Both the position numbers and the translations under genes were made by a program. The notes beneath the pieces were generated by a model. It saw only the letters and a program-made list of their open reading frames with translations, was not told where the DNA came from and did no database searches. 29,332 nucleotides of DNA from Hellea sp964472905 (GTDB lineage Bacteria > Pseudomonadota > Alphaproteobacteria > Caulobacterales > Maricaulaceae), in contig CAYYMI010000034.1 in the NCBI GenBank assembly GCA_964472905.1, forward strand, positions 1-29,332. Direction: 5' to 3'. Every line of letters starts with the position of its first letter. Position 1 is the first letter of the stretch. Positions 9,016 to 16,101 of the stretch are shown piece after piece.

Positions 9016-9618
9016 CTATGACGGCTTATCCGTAATGCGCATATGGCGTGGATGATCGCTAAACCTGTCCAGCCACGCCATAATATTGGGATATTTTGCG
9101 AGATCAAAACCGCCCTCACCCGCAACATGGGTATAGGCGTAGAGCGCGATATCGGCGATGGTTCTACCCCCGCCTACAAACCAGAGATTATCGGCCAGGT
9201 GCGTTTCCATAACGTCCAGCGCCAGATAGCCCTTTTTGGTTAGAACGGGAAGCTCGTCTTTGCGCTGTTCCATCGCATAGTGATGAATGAAGCGCGCCAC
9301 AGCCACTGAAGGCTCATGCTTATATTGCTCAAAGAACATCCATTGCAGAGCCTTGGCCTGATCAAAGGCATTTTTAGGCCAATAAGGCGTACCTTCGGCG
9401 AGAAAATAAATAATAGCATTGCTCTCCGCGATACGGCGGCCATCGGCAAGTTCCAACAGAGGTATCTGACCCACAGGGTTTTTGGATTTAAACCCCGCCG
9501 TTTGCGTTTCGCCTTTAATGATATCCAAATTCACCCAGTCATAGGAAAGCCCCAGATAGGACATCAATAATCTGACTTTATAGCTATTGCCCGATGGCAA
9601 GTAATCATAGAGCTTCAT
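9016..9618 (-). CDS. Glutathione S-transferase family protein
   Basis: This 200-residue protein has normal family length. The N-terminal thioredoxin-like domain shows YLPSGNSYKVRLLM, with the S/N-type glutathione-activating site, then the cis-proline motif GQIPLLE and the gamma-glutamyl-binding ESNAIIYFLAEG. An all-helical C-terminal domain follows, with the conserved ADIALYAYTHVA helix cap. It probably conjugates glutathione to electrophiles or acts in peroxide or thiol turnover; the substrate cannot be predicted. A GGGGGTGAG stretch a few bases before the ATG is a good ribosome-binding site. The gene lies 26 bases downstream of the GIY-YIG gene on the same strand, so the two are probably co-transcribed. 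Confidence 0.93.
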   Translation of the reverse strand: MKLYDYLPSGNSYKVRLLMSYLGLSYDWVNLDIIKGETQTAGFKSKNPVGQIPLLELADGRRIAESNAIIYFLAEGTPYWPKNAFDQAKALQWMFFEQYKHEPSVAVARFIHHYAMEQRKDELPVLTKKGYLALDVMETHLADNLWFVGGGRTIADIALYAYTHVAGEGGFDLAKYPNIMAWLDRFSDHPRHMRITDKPS

Positions 9619-9644
9619 GGCTCACCCCCGATAACGACAGAGCC

Positions 9645-9959
9645 TTAAGCAGCTCTTCTCGTGTTTATAGGGGCCATCTCTATAGGCGCAACAGACAAAG
9701 TTTGCCAAGTCGGGTTTTTAGATGAGATCAAAGCTTCGAGCCATTCAAAAGACGCAGCTTTCAATGCGCGGCGGCGGGCATCAGCCTTGAAGCTACACGC
9801 AAAGCTTTCAGTATACACCAAGCGGTCAATCCGAAACTCAGGACGGCTCACCTTGCCAGAGCGGTGACGGCGCAAACATGTCGCCAAATCATGGCTCGCC
9901 CCCACAAAAAGAGGCCCGCGGCCCTGTCCTGATAAAATATAGATTACGTGTTCTGTCAT
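9645..9959 (-). CDS. GIY-YIG domain protein, active site degenerate
   Basis: This 104-residue protein has the compact single-domain GIY-YIG fold typical of the UPF0213/YhbQ-like group. VIYILSG corresponds to the GIY strand, FVGAS to the YIG strand, DLATCLRRHRSG to the helix that normally carries the catalytic Arg, and SSKNPTW is the usual C-terminal motif. By eye alignment with remembered family members, three expected catalytic positions are changed. The second Tyr is Phe (FVG), the helix Arg is Thr (LATC), and the metal-binding Glu of the usual RE motif is Arg (ARRRALKA). The protein may therefore bind nucleic acid without cutting it. It is probably co-transcribed with the glutathione transferase gene. 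The promoter region is shared with the divergent lipoprotein gene. Confidence 0.75.
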   Translation of the reverse strand: MTEHVIYILSGQGRGPLFVGASHDLATCLRRHRSGKVSRPEFRIDRLVYTESFACSFKADARRRALKAASFEWLEALISSKNPTWQTLSVAPIEMAPINTRRAA

Positions 9960-9983
9960 GAGAACAAATAAAGAACGTATACG

Positions 9984-9998
9984 TTAATATACAGTTAA
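9984..9998. promoter_or_regulatory. CtrA-type box (TTAA-N7-TTAA), distal
   Basis: TTAA at 9984-9987 and TTAA at 9995-9998 are separated by exactly seven bases, matching the CtrA response-regulator consensus of Caulobacter-like bacteria. It lies 25 bases upstream of the GIY-YIG start and about 155 bases upstream of the lipoprotein start. The motif is short and AT-rich, so chance occurrence is possible. A second box in the same intergenic region raises the likelihood. Confidence 0.45.
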
Positions 9999-10059
9999 TA
10001 GCCCTATATATCCCCAACCGAGCCATTCCGCACAATAACAAGAGATTAATCCGCCCAGC

Positions 10060-10074
10060 TTAACGCTTCCTTAA
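10060..10074. promoter_or_regulatory. CtrA-type box (TTAA-N7-TTAA), proximal, with nearby GANTC
   Basis: TTAA at 10060-10063 and TTAA at 10071-10074 are seven bases apart. The full stretch TTAACGCTTCCTTAA also has the C that often follows a half-site. It lies about 80 bases upstream of the lipoprotein ATG. A GAATC (GANTC, the CcrM methylation target) sits at 10085-10089. This grouping suggests cell-cycle control of the lipoprotein gene; that is inference from Caulobacter biology. Confidence 0.5.
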
Positions 10075-10154
10075 ACCTTAATCCGAATCGATTAACCTGA
10101 TATCAATGATAATTTGGTAATTCCTCCCGAAATGGATTTTTGTGGAGGGTTCCA

Positions 10155-10931
10155 ATGTTACGTAAAACTATGCTTATAACAGCGCTTTGTTTCTCATCTG
10201 TCGGGATGACAGGATGTTCATCTATTTGGTCATTTGTAGGGGATAAATCATATGAAATGGCTGAATTTACAAAATTCGCCTGGCTAAAAGGGCCTGCAAA
10301 GACTGATGATGTTAGCTTCGCAGAGGCAACGCCAACCTCAAGCGGTGTCTTAAAGACTGAGGTTGGAGAATATGTTCCAACACAGGTTGAGGTTTATAGC
10401 GATAATGTTGGTTTTGTTGACACATCACAGCACCCATGCCCGGAAGGCACTTATCTAACAGCAGAAAATAGCTGTATGTCGCTTGAGACGGATAGTTATG
10501 ATTTCCCAGAAACAACGGATGTCCAGCAAGTGGTCGACACATCCCCTGTGCCTTGCCCAGAAGGGACATTTCTGAACGCGGAAAACGCCTGTATGTATCT
10601 GGAAACAGAAGAATATGATTTCGGTGACGAGGTCAATACTGTCGAACAGTTTATCGATACGTCACCTGTACCCTGTCCTGAAGGCACTTATCTGAACGCC
10701 AAAAATCAGTGCATGTATCTTGAAACAGAAACGCTTGATTTTGCGAATGACCTAGAGACTGTTGCGCCGTCAACACAGACATCAGCACAGATTGTGACAC
10801 CACCAGCGCAAGACGTCGTCACGTCACAAGATTTCGCCGTGAATTCATCTATTGAATGCCCTGAAGGCTTTACGCTCACAGCGGGTAATAGCTGCATGTT
10901 TGTCGGCAGTGGCACAGACACCGGAAACTAA
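10155..10931 (+). CDS. Lipoprotein with four CPEG...CM repeats, function unknown
   Basis: The ATG at 10155 is chosen over an in-frame TTG at 10140 because a GGAGGG Shine-Dalgarno (10144-10149) sits five bases before it. It also gives a short signal peptide ending in a lipobox-like GMTGC, with the lipidated Cys at about residue 21. The 258-residue product is acidic and holds four copies of C-P-E-G-x-x-L-x-A-x-N-x-C-M, starting at residues 95, 134, 174 and 235. The first three are each followed by a LETxxxDF segment and joined by short acidic linkers. Each repeat has two cysteines 11 residues apart, suggesting a disulfide per repeat in the periplasm or on the cell surface. I know no named family with this pattern. 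CtrA-like boxes lie upstream and a strong terminator lies downstream, so it is probably monocistronic. Confidence 0.85.
   Translation: MLRKTMLITALCFSSVGMTGCSSIWSFVGDKSYEMAEFTKFAWLKGPAKTDDVSFAEATPTSSGVLKTEVGEYVPTQVEVYSDNVGFVDTSQHPCPEGTYLTAENSCMSLETDSYDFPETTDVQQVVDTSPVPCPEGTFLNAENACMYLETEEYDFGDEVNTVEQFIDTSPVPCPEGTYLNAKNQCMYLETETLDFANDLETVAPSTQTSAQIVTPPAQDVVTSQDFAVNSSIECPEGFTLTAGNSCMFVGSGTDTGN
10437..10898 (+). repeat. Four in-frame CPEG/CM protein repeats
   Basis: Copies of the 14-residue motif begin at nucleotides 10437, 10554, 10674 and 10857, giving spacings of 117, 120 and 183 bases. Copies 2 and 3 are the most alike; copy 4 is the most divergent and lacks the LETxxxDF extension. Nucleotide identity is only moderate, so the repeats are maintained at protein level and are not a recent slippage product. 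Confidence 0.85.
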
Positions 10932-10962
10932 ATCCGGCGCTAACCAATAATAATTTTTGATG

Positions 10963-10987
10963 GCGGGGTTTTCACCCCGCTTTTTTT
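10963..10987 (+). terminator. Rho-independent terminator after the lipoprotein gene
   Basis: A perfect seven-base GC-rich stem (GCGGGGT / ACCCCGC) with a four-base loop is followed directly by seven T residues. It lies 32 bases after the lipoprotein stop codon. On the other strand the hairpin is followed by A-rich RNA, so it would not terminate cysS. Confidence 0.92.
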
Positions 10988-10993
10988 ATGGAG

Positions 10994-12487
10994 CTAGGCC
11001 TTGCGCCAACTACTCTTACCGCCTGCCCCTGACTCAATCACCACGCCTTCGGATTTGAATTGGTCGCGAATTTCGTCGGAACGTTTGAAGTGTTGGCCCA
11101 TTGCGGCTTTATCGCCAGCCTCTTTCGCCGCAAGGGCTTGCGCGCGCACCTCGTCATATTCAGCGACAAGCGCATCATAATCCAACCCGCCACGGAACCA
11201 TTCTTCAGGGGTTTTTTGGAGCAGGCCTAGGAGATTTGTAAAGTAAAAAACCAAGGCATATAACTTATTAGGAAAAACATCAGGCTGTCTTTGAAATTCA
11301 AATCCAATCTCATCAAGTCTTATAGAGATATAGGTAATTATAGATGGTGTATGTAAATCGTCTAAAATCCGCATTAAGCCAGCATCACTCGAAGGTCCGC
11401 CAGCCATGATAGTACCATCCTTGTAGGCCCTTATTGTTGCATGAGGTAACATCAATATTGGGCCGGCGTTTTTAAACTTTTGTTTTATCCTGTACCATCC
11501 ATCCAATTGCGCTTTACTCTCTTTCAACAAGTCTTCCGTCCACGTTAATTCACTCCGATAATGCGCTTTTAGCAAAGCCAAGCGAATAACTTCCCCATCC
11601 CAATCCTTCAGCAAATCGTGAATGAGTTTCACATTACCGAGGCTCTTAGACATCTTCTCATCGCCCATATTGAGAAACTCATTATGCACCCAATAATTCG
11701 CGAGCGGGGCGTCATGCGAACAATTAGATTGCGCGATTTCATTTTCGTGATGCGGGAATTTTAAATCCACCCCGCCGCAATGAATATCTATCGTATCGCT
11801 ATTCGTGCCGTCCGTTAAAACCGCCTTGGCCATGGCAGAACACTCAATATGCCAGCCCGGACGTCCTTTTCCAAAGGGCGCGTCCCATCCTACACCGTCC
11901 AGCTCAGGTTTCCACAGCACAAAATCAGCGCTGTTTTTCTTGCGCGCCACTTCGCCTTCTCCGACTCTATCGCCGCCGCGTAGGTTCTCCAGCGTATTAC
12001 CCGATAGCTTTCCGTAATCGTCATATTTAGAGACATCAAAGAACACATGACCATCGCTCTCATAGGCAAAGCCTTTATCGAGCAAATCTATAATCATCGC
12101 GACCATATCGTCGATATGCGCCGTACATAAAGGCTGCTCAGTGGGCGGCAAACATCCGATAGCCGCTAAATCTTCATTATAAATGCGGGCATATTTTTCT
12201 GTGATATCAGAAATCGGACGGCCCGTTTCTTTGGCGTTTTGAATGATACGGTCATCCACATCGGTAATATTGCGCGCATAGACAACATGGTCTTCGCCGT
12301 AAATATGGCGCAGCACGCGAAAGAGCACATCGGCCACTACCGCCGCGCGGGCATTACCAATATGGGCATAGCTATAAACGGTCGGGCCGCAATTATACAT
12401 GGTCACGCGTTTGGGGTCTTGGGGGGTGAAGACCTCTTTGGTCCGCGTGAGCGAATTATACAGTGTTAATTGTGGCTTTTCAGTCAT
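10994..12487 (-). CDS. cysS: Cysteinyl-tRNA synthetase
   Basis: This class Ia synthetase charges tRNA-Cys. Key motifs are the zinc/HIGH region (MYNCGPTVYSYAHIGNARA), GWHIECSAM, HCGGVDLKFPHHENE carrying the other zinc ligands, and KMSKSLGN. The start at 12487 (MTEKPQLTLYNSL) is preferred over an in-frame ATG at 12526 because it matches where the family begins and avoids overlap with the divergent gene at 12512. The result is 497 residues, longer than the usual approximately 460. The extra length lies in a low-GC patch (about 11220-11530) between the KMSKS half and the conserved LLGLLQKTPEEWF. There the normally recognisable DDLNTP region reads DDLHTPSIITYISI and is flanked by unfamiliar sequence (see findings). 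Catalytic motifs are intact. Confidence 0.96.
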   Translation of the reverse strand: MTEKPQLTLYNSLTRTKEVFTPQDPKRVTMYNCGPTVYSYAHIGNARAAVVADVLFRVLRHIYGEDHVVYARNITDVDDRIIQNAKETGRPISDITEKYARIYNEDLAAIGCLPPTEQPLCTAHIDDMVAMIIDLLDKGFAYESDGHVFFDVSKYDDYGKLSGNTLENLRGGDRVGEGEVARKKNSADFVLWKPELDGVGWDAPFGKGRPGWHIECSAMAKAVLTDGTNSDTIDIHCGGVDLKFPHHENEIAQSNCSHDAPLANYWVHNEFLNMGDEKMSKSLGNVKLIHDLLKDWDGEVIRLALLKAHYRSELTWTEDLLKESKAQLDGWYRIKQKFKNAGPILMLPHATIRAYKDGTIMAGGPSSDAGLMRILDDLHTPSIITYISIRLDEIGFEFQRQPDVFPNKLYALVFYFTNLLGLLQKTPEEWFRGGLDYDALVAEYDEVRAQALAAKEAGDKAAMGQHFKRSDEIRDQFKSEGVVIESGAGGKSSWRKA

Positions 12488-12511
12488 AGAAACACCATCT
12501 AATGTTTTGAT

Positions 12512-13120
12512 ATGAAAACGCAACAAATCATCACGGCTATCGTCATTTTCATTGGCGCAGCTGTTGCTATTTATGGGGCGACACGGCCCGATGTCGGCCT
12601 ACTCAAATTCAAAGTCAAAGACAATATCGCCTACGGCTATGGCGGCACCGATGGGCGGTCTGTGGCGGCGGTGAAAAAGCTCATGAAAGAGCACCCTTAT
12701 GTTGATACTTTGGTCTTTAAGAAAATGCCGGGTACCCAAGACGCGGATATGAATTTGCGTCTTGCCCGTGATATTCGTAAGCGCGGCCTGAACACCCATA
12801 TCGAGTCCAATAGCGTGATTGCGTCTGGCGCGGTAGATTTATTCCTCGCAGGAGCTCAGCGCACTATGGAGTGCGGCGCGCTCATCGGGGTGCATAGCTG
12901 GTCAGTGGCTGGCGCGCGCTCCACTATTCGTATTTCGCCCCAGGATATGGGCACAGATCGCCGCCAAAAACATCACGAAAAATTCCTATCTGACATGGGC
13001 ATTGACCCTGCCTTTTACGCCTATACCCGCGCCGCCGCCGAGCCTGAGAAAATCCATTATATGAGCATGGACGACATCAGACGTTTTGATCTGCTCACGG
13101 AATATCCTAATTGCGAATAA
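12512..13120 (+). CDS. ClpP/crotonase-fold periplasmic protein (COG3904-like)
   Basis: This 202-residue protein has an N-terminal hydrophobic anchor or signal (about residues 5-24, VIFIGAAVAIYG). The remainder resembles the ClpP-like periplasmic proteins of COG3904. A SVIASGAVDLFLAGAQR segment places Ser105 at the position of the ClpP nucleophile, and IGVHSW places His128 where the ClpP histidine lies, 23 residues later. A serine-hydrolase or membrane-protease activity is therefore possible but unproven. The gene is divergent from cysS with only 24 bases between start codons and no clear Shine-Dalgarno sequence, so it may have a very short leader. The family assignment is from memory of motifs. 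Confidence 0.65.
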   Translation: MKTQQIITAIVIFIGAAVAIYGATRPDVGLLKFKVKDNIAYGYGGTDGRSVAAVKKLMKEHPYVDTLVFKKMPGTQDADMNLRLARDIRKRGLNTHIESNSVIASGAVDLFLAGAQRTMECGALIGVHSWSVAGARSTIRISPQDMGTDRRQKHHEKFLSDMGIDPAFYAYTRAAAEPEKIHYMSMDDIRRFDLLTEYPNCE

Positions 13121-13122
13121 GC

Positions 13123-13506
13123 CTAATAGGGCAGACCATTCTCATAACCATATTCTTTTAAAATACGTTTTTTACGATCAGCAGGCGATTCTCCGGCTTT
13201 CGGTTTAGCGAATTTGGAAACGATCCATGTCACTAACCGCGAAATAATAACAGCCACAGGAAAGATAATGATGGCAAGTTGAATATCTTCAGGAAATTGA
13301 TTGTATATTGCAGAGAATACTGACAATGGCCCCCCATTTCCAACGCCCGAAACAGACACAACTTTGGCAAATGGCGCGAACATTTTCAGAGCAAAGAAAA
13401 AAGCTGGAGGGATAGCAAAAAGCAGCATCAAAAATGTTTTTTGATACTTTATACTAAATATACCCACAGCGATGCCAAAAATAGCCGAAGAAATTAAATA
13501 TATCAT
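13123..13506 (-). CDS. Hypothetical membrane protein with about three transmembrane helices
   Basis: I do not recognise this 127-residue protein. Hydrophobic segments lie at about residues 2-20, 25-45 and 75-95, followed by a basic cytoplasmic-looking tail (KFAKPKAGESPADRKKRILKEYGY). It is convergent with the ClpP-like gene, with two bases between stop codons, and divergent from folE across 138 bases. Its DNA is AT-richer than folE. No motif indicates a function. Confidence 0.6.
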   Translation of the reverse strand: MIYLISSAIFGIAVGIFSIKYQKTFLMLLFAIPPAFFFALKMFAPFAKVVSVSGVGNGGPLSVFSAIYNQFPEDIQLAIIIFPVAVIISRLVTWIVSKFAKPKAGESPADRKKRILKEYGYENGLPY

Positions 13507-13644
13507 GTGAACACCCTACAGCCCCATTATGTAGTCTCTATAACTAAAACTGATTTATAAATCGTATAGGCGCCTCAATTTGCATAGACGCTGTGCGCTT
13601 TTGTGGCTGGCTTTTTGCACGTCATATAGGCTAAAGGACACTCT

Positions 13645-14265
13645 ATGAGTACTGAGACCCCAAAAAAGCCTGTCTTAAAGGCTGTCAATTCCGCGCCCCG
13701 TCCCTCCAAAGAGGCGGCGATGGAAGCTGTGCGCACGCTGATTGCATGGGCCGGTGATAATCCTGATCGTGAAGGCCTTATCGACACGCCTAAGCGTGTT
13801 GTGAATGCCTATAAAGAATGGTTCCGCGGTTATGATATAGACCCTGCCGAAGAGCTGTCCCGCGTGTTCGAAGATGTCTCAGGCTATGATGATATGGTGA
13901 TCCTGCGCGAGATCGACGTAGAGAGCCATTGCGAACATCATATGGCGCCCTTTTTAGGAACGGCCTATGTGGCCTATCTGCCAACAGATAAAGTCGTTGG
14001 GATATCCAAGCTTGTTAAAGTCGTTGAGGTTTTTGCCAAGCGTCTCCAGACCCAAGAAACAATGACAGCCCAAATCGCAGACGCGATTGATAGCGCGCTT
14101 AAGCCTCGCGGCTCCGCCGTCATGATCGACGCTGTGCATCAATGTATGTCCACGCGCGGTGTTCATCACCCGAATGTCTCGACCATTACCACGCAGTTCA
14201 CAGGCGAGTTTAAAACAAACCCCGCTCTGCAAGAACGGTTTTTACGTTTAATCAAACCCGCTTAA
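13645..14265 (+). CDS. folE: GTP cyclohydrolase I
   Basis: This 206-residue enzyme converts GTP to 7,8-dihydroneopterin triphosphate, the first step of tetrahydrofolate (and queuosine precursor) synthesis. The zinc site is visible as SHCEHHMAPF (Cys96, with His98/His99) and HQCMSTRGV (Cys167). GISKLVKVVEVFAKRLQTQE and the C-terminal FLRLI are typical of type IA enzymes. It is of normal length with a slightly extended N terminus. An AAAGGA Shine-Dalgarno lies seven bases before the ATG. The 138-base region shared with the divergent membrane protein gene should hold its promoter. The stop codon is one base from that of the convergent terminase gene. Confidence 0.97.
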   Translation: MSTETPKKPVLKAVNSAPRPSKEAAMEAVRTLIAWAGDNPDREGLIDTPKRVVNAYKEWFRGYDIDPAEELSRVFEDVSGYDDMVILREIDVESHCEHHMAPFLGTAYVAYLPTDKVVGISKLVKVVEVFAKRLQTQETMTAQIADAIDSALKPRGSAVMIDAVHQCMSTRGVHHPNVSTITTQFTGEFKTNPALQERFLRLIKPA

Positions 14266-14266
14266 T

Positions 14267-15550
14267 TCACAGCTGCCGTATCCTCGGATCGGGTTTATCT
14301 TTGAGTAGCAATTCTGTCACCGCCCAGACAAGAGCATCAGCGCGGTCAGGAGAGCCTCTTTGCGCCTGCGTTCCCATTAACGCCATTTCGTCTTCTAATT
14401 CCGTAAAGTGGTTCGTGTGTTTCACGCGGCCTTGTTCATAAAGCATCACCACAGGTTCGGCGCGGGCGGTTTTGCCTTTACTGGCGCGTACTTTTTTGAT
14501 GGGGATGCGGTAATCGACGGCGTGCAAAACCGTGGTGACAAGATCCCCGCCTTGATTAACCTCGGCCAGCATATAATCCGCGTCCCAGCCCTGCGCCAGC
14601 ATGATCGCATGATTGGCCCATCCCTCAGGAGAGAGCCCCTGCACAGTCCCGTCATGGAGAATATAGGCTTTCGCGGCACGTCCCTCACCCGCCCGACCCG
14701 CCACAATCAGCCCGCAACTATCCGCGCGCGCTCCCGTCGAGACAGGCGGATCAATCGCCACAATAACTTTATCGAGCTGAGGATGGGATGAAATCACGCA
14801 GCTTTCGATTAATTTACGAGACCACATTGCGCAGGAGAGGTCTTCGAGAAACTCTCCGTTTAGTTCCTGCCGCCCCAACCGCGTGCCGCCATAGGCGTCT
14901 TCCATCGCCGAGATGAAATTGGATGCAAGGCTGCTGGCATTGTCAGCTGTTTTTCCATGACTAATGACCACGCCTTTGGTAATCATCAGCCGTTTAAGCG
15001 CAGGGATGGGTTTAGGCGTTGTGGTCACGACCATTTGCGGGTTTGTCCCTACACGTAGGGCGAACCGTAAATTGGAAAAGACAGTGTCTGGATAGGACCA
15101 GGCACAAAATTCATCTGCCCACGCACAATCAAATTGCGGCCCGCGCAGTCCGTCTGGATCTTCGCTGGAAAAGACCAGCCCGACCGCGCCATTGGGCCAT
15201 TCCAGGCGGTGTCGTGACGAGAGATAAGTCGGACGTTCCATAGGAAAGCCAATATTTTGCAGACCGCTTTCGCCTTCGATCATGACCTCACGCGCGTCTT
15301 GGAATGTGGGCGCGACTAAGGCGATGCGGCGCTTGCCATGATCGGCGACTTGCGAACGTATCCATTCCGCACCCGTTCGGGTTTTCCCTGCCCCGCGCCC
15401 GCCAAGCAGGAGCCAGATAAGCCAATCAATATTGTCAGGGGTAGATTGATGCGGCTTGGCACAATGCAGCCAATTTAGAAAATACTGGTCGAAATCAAGC
15501 GTGCGCTGCAAACGGTTTAAAACTCTATTCCACTTCTTCTCCCCAATCAT
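14267..15550 (-). CDS. Terminase large subunit, GTA (ORFg2)/phage type
   Basis: This 427-residue DNA-packaging motor has ATPase and nuclease parts. The Walker A motif GGRGAGKT is at residues 50-57, and Walker B with the catalytic Glu reads CAWADEFCAW. The C-terminal RNase H-like nuclease shows IVAIDPPVS, LAEVNQGGD and SPDRADALVWA, which supply the expected acidic residues, so both activities look intact. The start at 15550 is preferred: upstream in-frame ATGs (15583, 15733) would overlap the upstream gene further, and the added residues look like out-of-frame sequence. It overlaps the probable small-subunit gene by 26 bases. No portal, protease, capsid or tail gene adjoins; folE lies directly downstream on the other strand. 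Confidence 0.88.
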   Translation of the reverse strand: MIGEKKWNRVLNRLQRTLDFDQYFLNWLHCAKPHQSTPDNIDWLIWLLLGGRGAGKTRTGAEWIRSQVADHGKRRIALVAPTFQDAREVMIEGESGLQNIGFPMERPTYLSSRHRLEWPNGAVGLVFSSEDPDGLRGPQFDCAWADEFCAWSYPDTVFSNLRFALRVGTNPQMVVTTTPKPIPALKRLMITKGVVISHGKTADNASSLASNFISAMEDAYGGTRLGRQELNGEFLEDLSCAMWSRKLIESCVISSHPQLDKVIVAIDPPVSTGARADSCGLIVAGRAGEGRAAKAYILHDGTVQGLSPEGWANHAIMLAQGWDADYMLAEVNQGGDLVTTVLHAVDYRIPIKKVRASKGKTARAEPVVMLYEQGRVKHTNHFTELEDEMALMGTQAQRGSPDRADALVWAVTELLLKDKPDPRIRQL

Positions 15551-15842
15551 ATGCTTCACCAATGAGGGATTGCAGGCGACCATAAAATCGTTTTCGGTCT
15601 TCTGGAGATGGAGGGGGGAGGTCTTCATAGGCGGTATATTTCTTTTCATCAGCAGCTTTGAGCGCGGCGGCATTATATCTGCCGACGTCTTCAAGCGCTT
15701 TAATATGGGTTGAAACTGAGCGCGCGAATCCATCCAGTGTTTGGATGTTGATGTCTACGGACTCATCTTTCGTCATTTCGTGAATATCATACATCACACG
15801 TCCAATGGATTGGGTGAGAGCATCAAGGCGAACAGTTTTCAT
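15525..15842 (-). CDS. Probable GTA terminase small subunit (ORFg1-like)
   Basis: This 105-residue, acidic, largely helical protein is encoded immediately upstream of, and overlapping, the large terminase gene. Size, position and composition fit the small terminase or ORFg1 slot of Rhodobacter-type gene transfer agents. I see no helix-turn-helix strong enough to prove DNA binding. A proline-rich DLPPPSPEDRKRFYGRL segment precedes the C-terminal acidic tail (WGEEVE). The assignment rests mainly on gene context. The 259 bases upstream hold no gene. They contain a TTAA-N6-TTAA element and two palindromes. Confidence 0.55.
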   Translation of the reverse strand: MKTVRLDALTQSIGRVMYDIHEMTKDESVDINIQTLDGFARSVSTHIKALEDVGRYNAAALKAADEKKYTAYEDLPPPSPEDRKRFYGRLQSLIGEAYDWGEEVE

Positions 15843-16043
15843 AGGCTGTCAGGACTAACCTTTCGGGAATAGGTGTTTAAGATAAACAGACTATATCCCC
15901 GCGCTTATTCCTGAGGATTAAGTTTTGATGGGTAGCTCTTGGGATTACGCTAAAAACTAAGTTCAGACGCCATAACCAAATCGTTAACAGCTATTAACAC
16001 CTTCTAAGCTTCACTTTAACGTTTACTTGTATATAAAAATACG

Positions 16044-16078
16044 TGGAATGCATTCCATTGCGCCCCGTGAATGCATTC
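16044..16078. promoter_or_regulatory. Pair of GAATGCATTC palindromes
   Basis: A perfect 14-base palindrome TGGAATGCATTCCA (16044-16057) and a second copy with a perfect 10-base core GAATGCATTC (16069-16078) have centres 23 bases apart, about two helical turns. They lie between the 3' end of alkB and the terminase genes. The spacing suggests a cooperative operator for a dimeric regulator. Neither palindrome is followed by a T-run. Confidence 0.5.
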
Positions 16079-16101
16079 CCACCTTATCTCTTTTAAAATC
16101 G

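Noticed and set aside
10140..10154. TTG start for the repeat lipoprotein
   Set aside because: The GGAGGG ribosome-binding site lies downstream of this TTG and fits the ATG at 10155.
10437..10898. CRISPR array
   Set aside because: The regular repeats here are coding and conserved at protein level only; no direct DNA repeats with unique spacers occur anywhere in the window.
12488..12526. Longer N terminus for cysS
   Set aside because: It adds 13 residues with no family match and would overlap the divergent ClpP-like gene.
15551..15733. Upstream in-frame extension of the terminase large subunit
   Set aside because: It overlaps the small-subunit gene in another frame and the residues look non-coding; the ATG at 15550 fits the family start.
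15984..15998. TTAA-N6-TTAAC as a third CtrA box upstream of the terminase genes
   Set aside because: The spacing is six bases, not seven, so it does not meet the consensus; kept only as a weak possibility.
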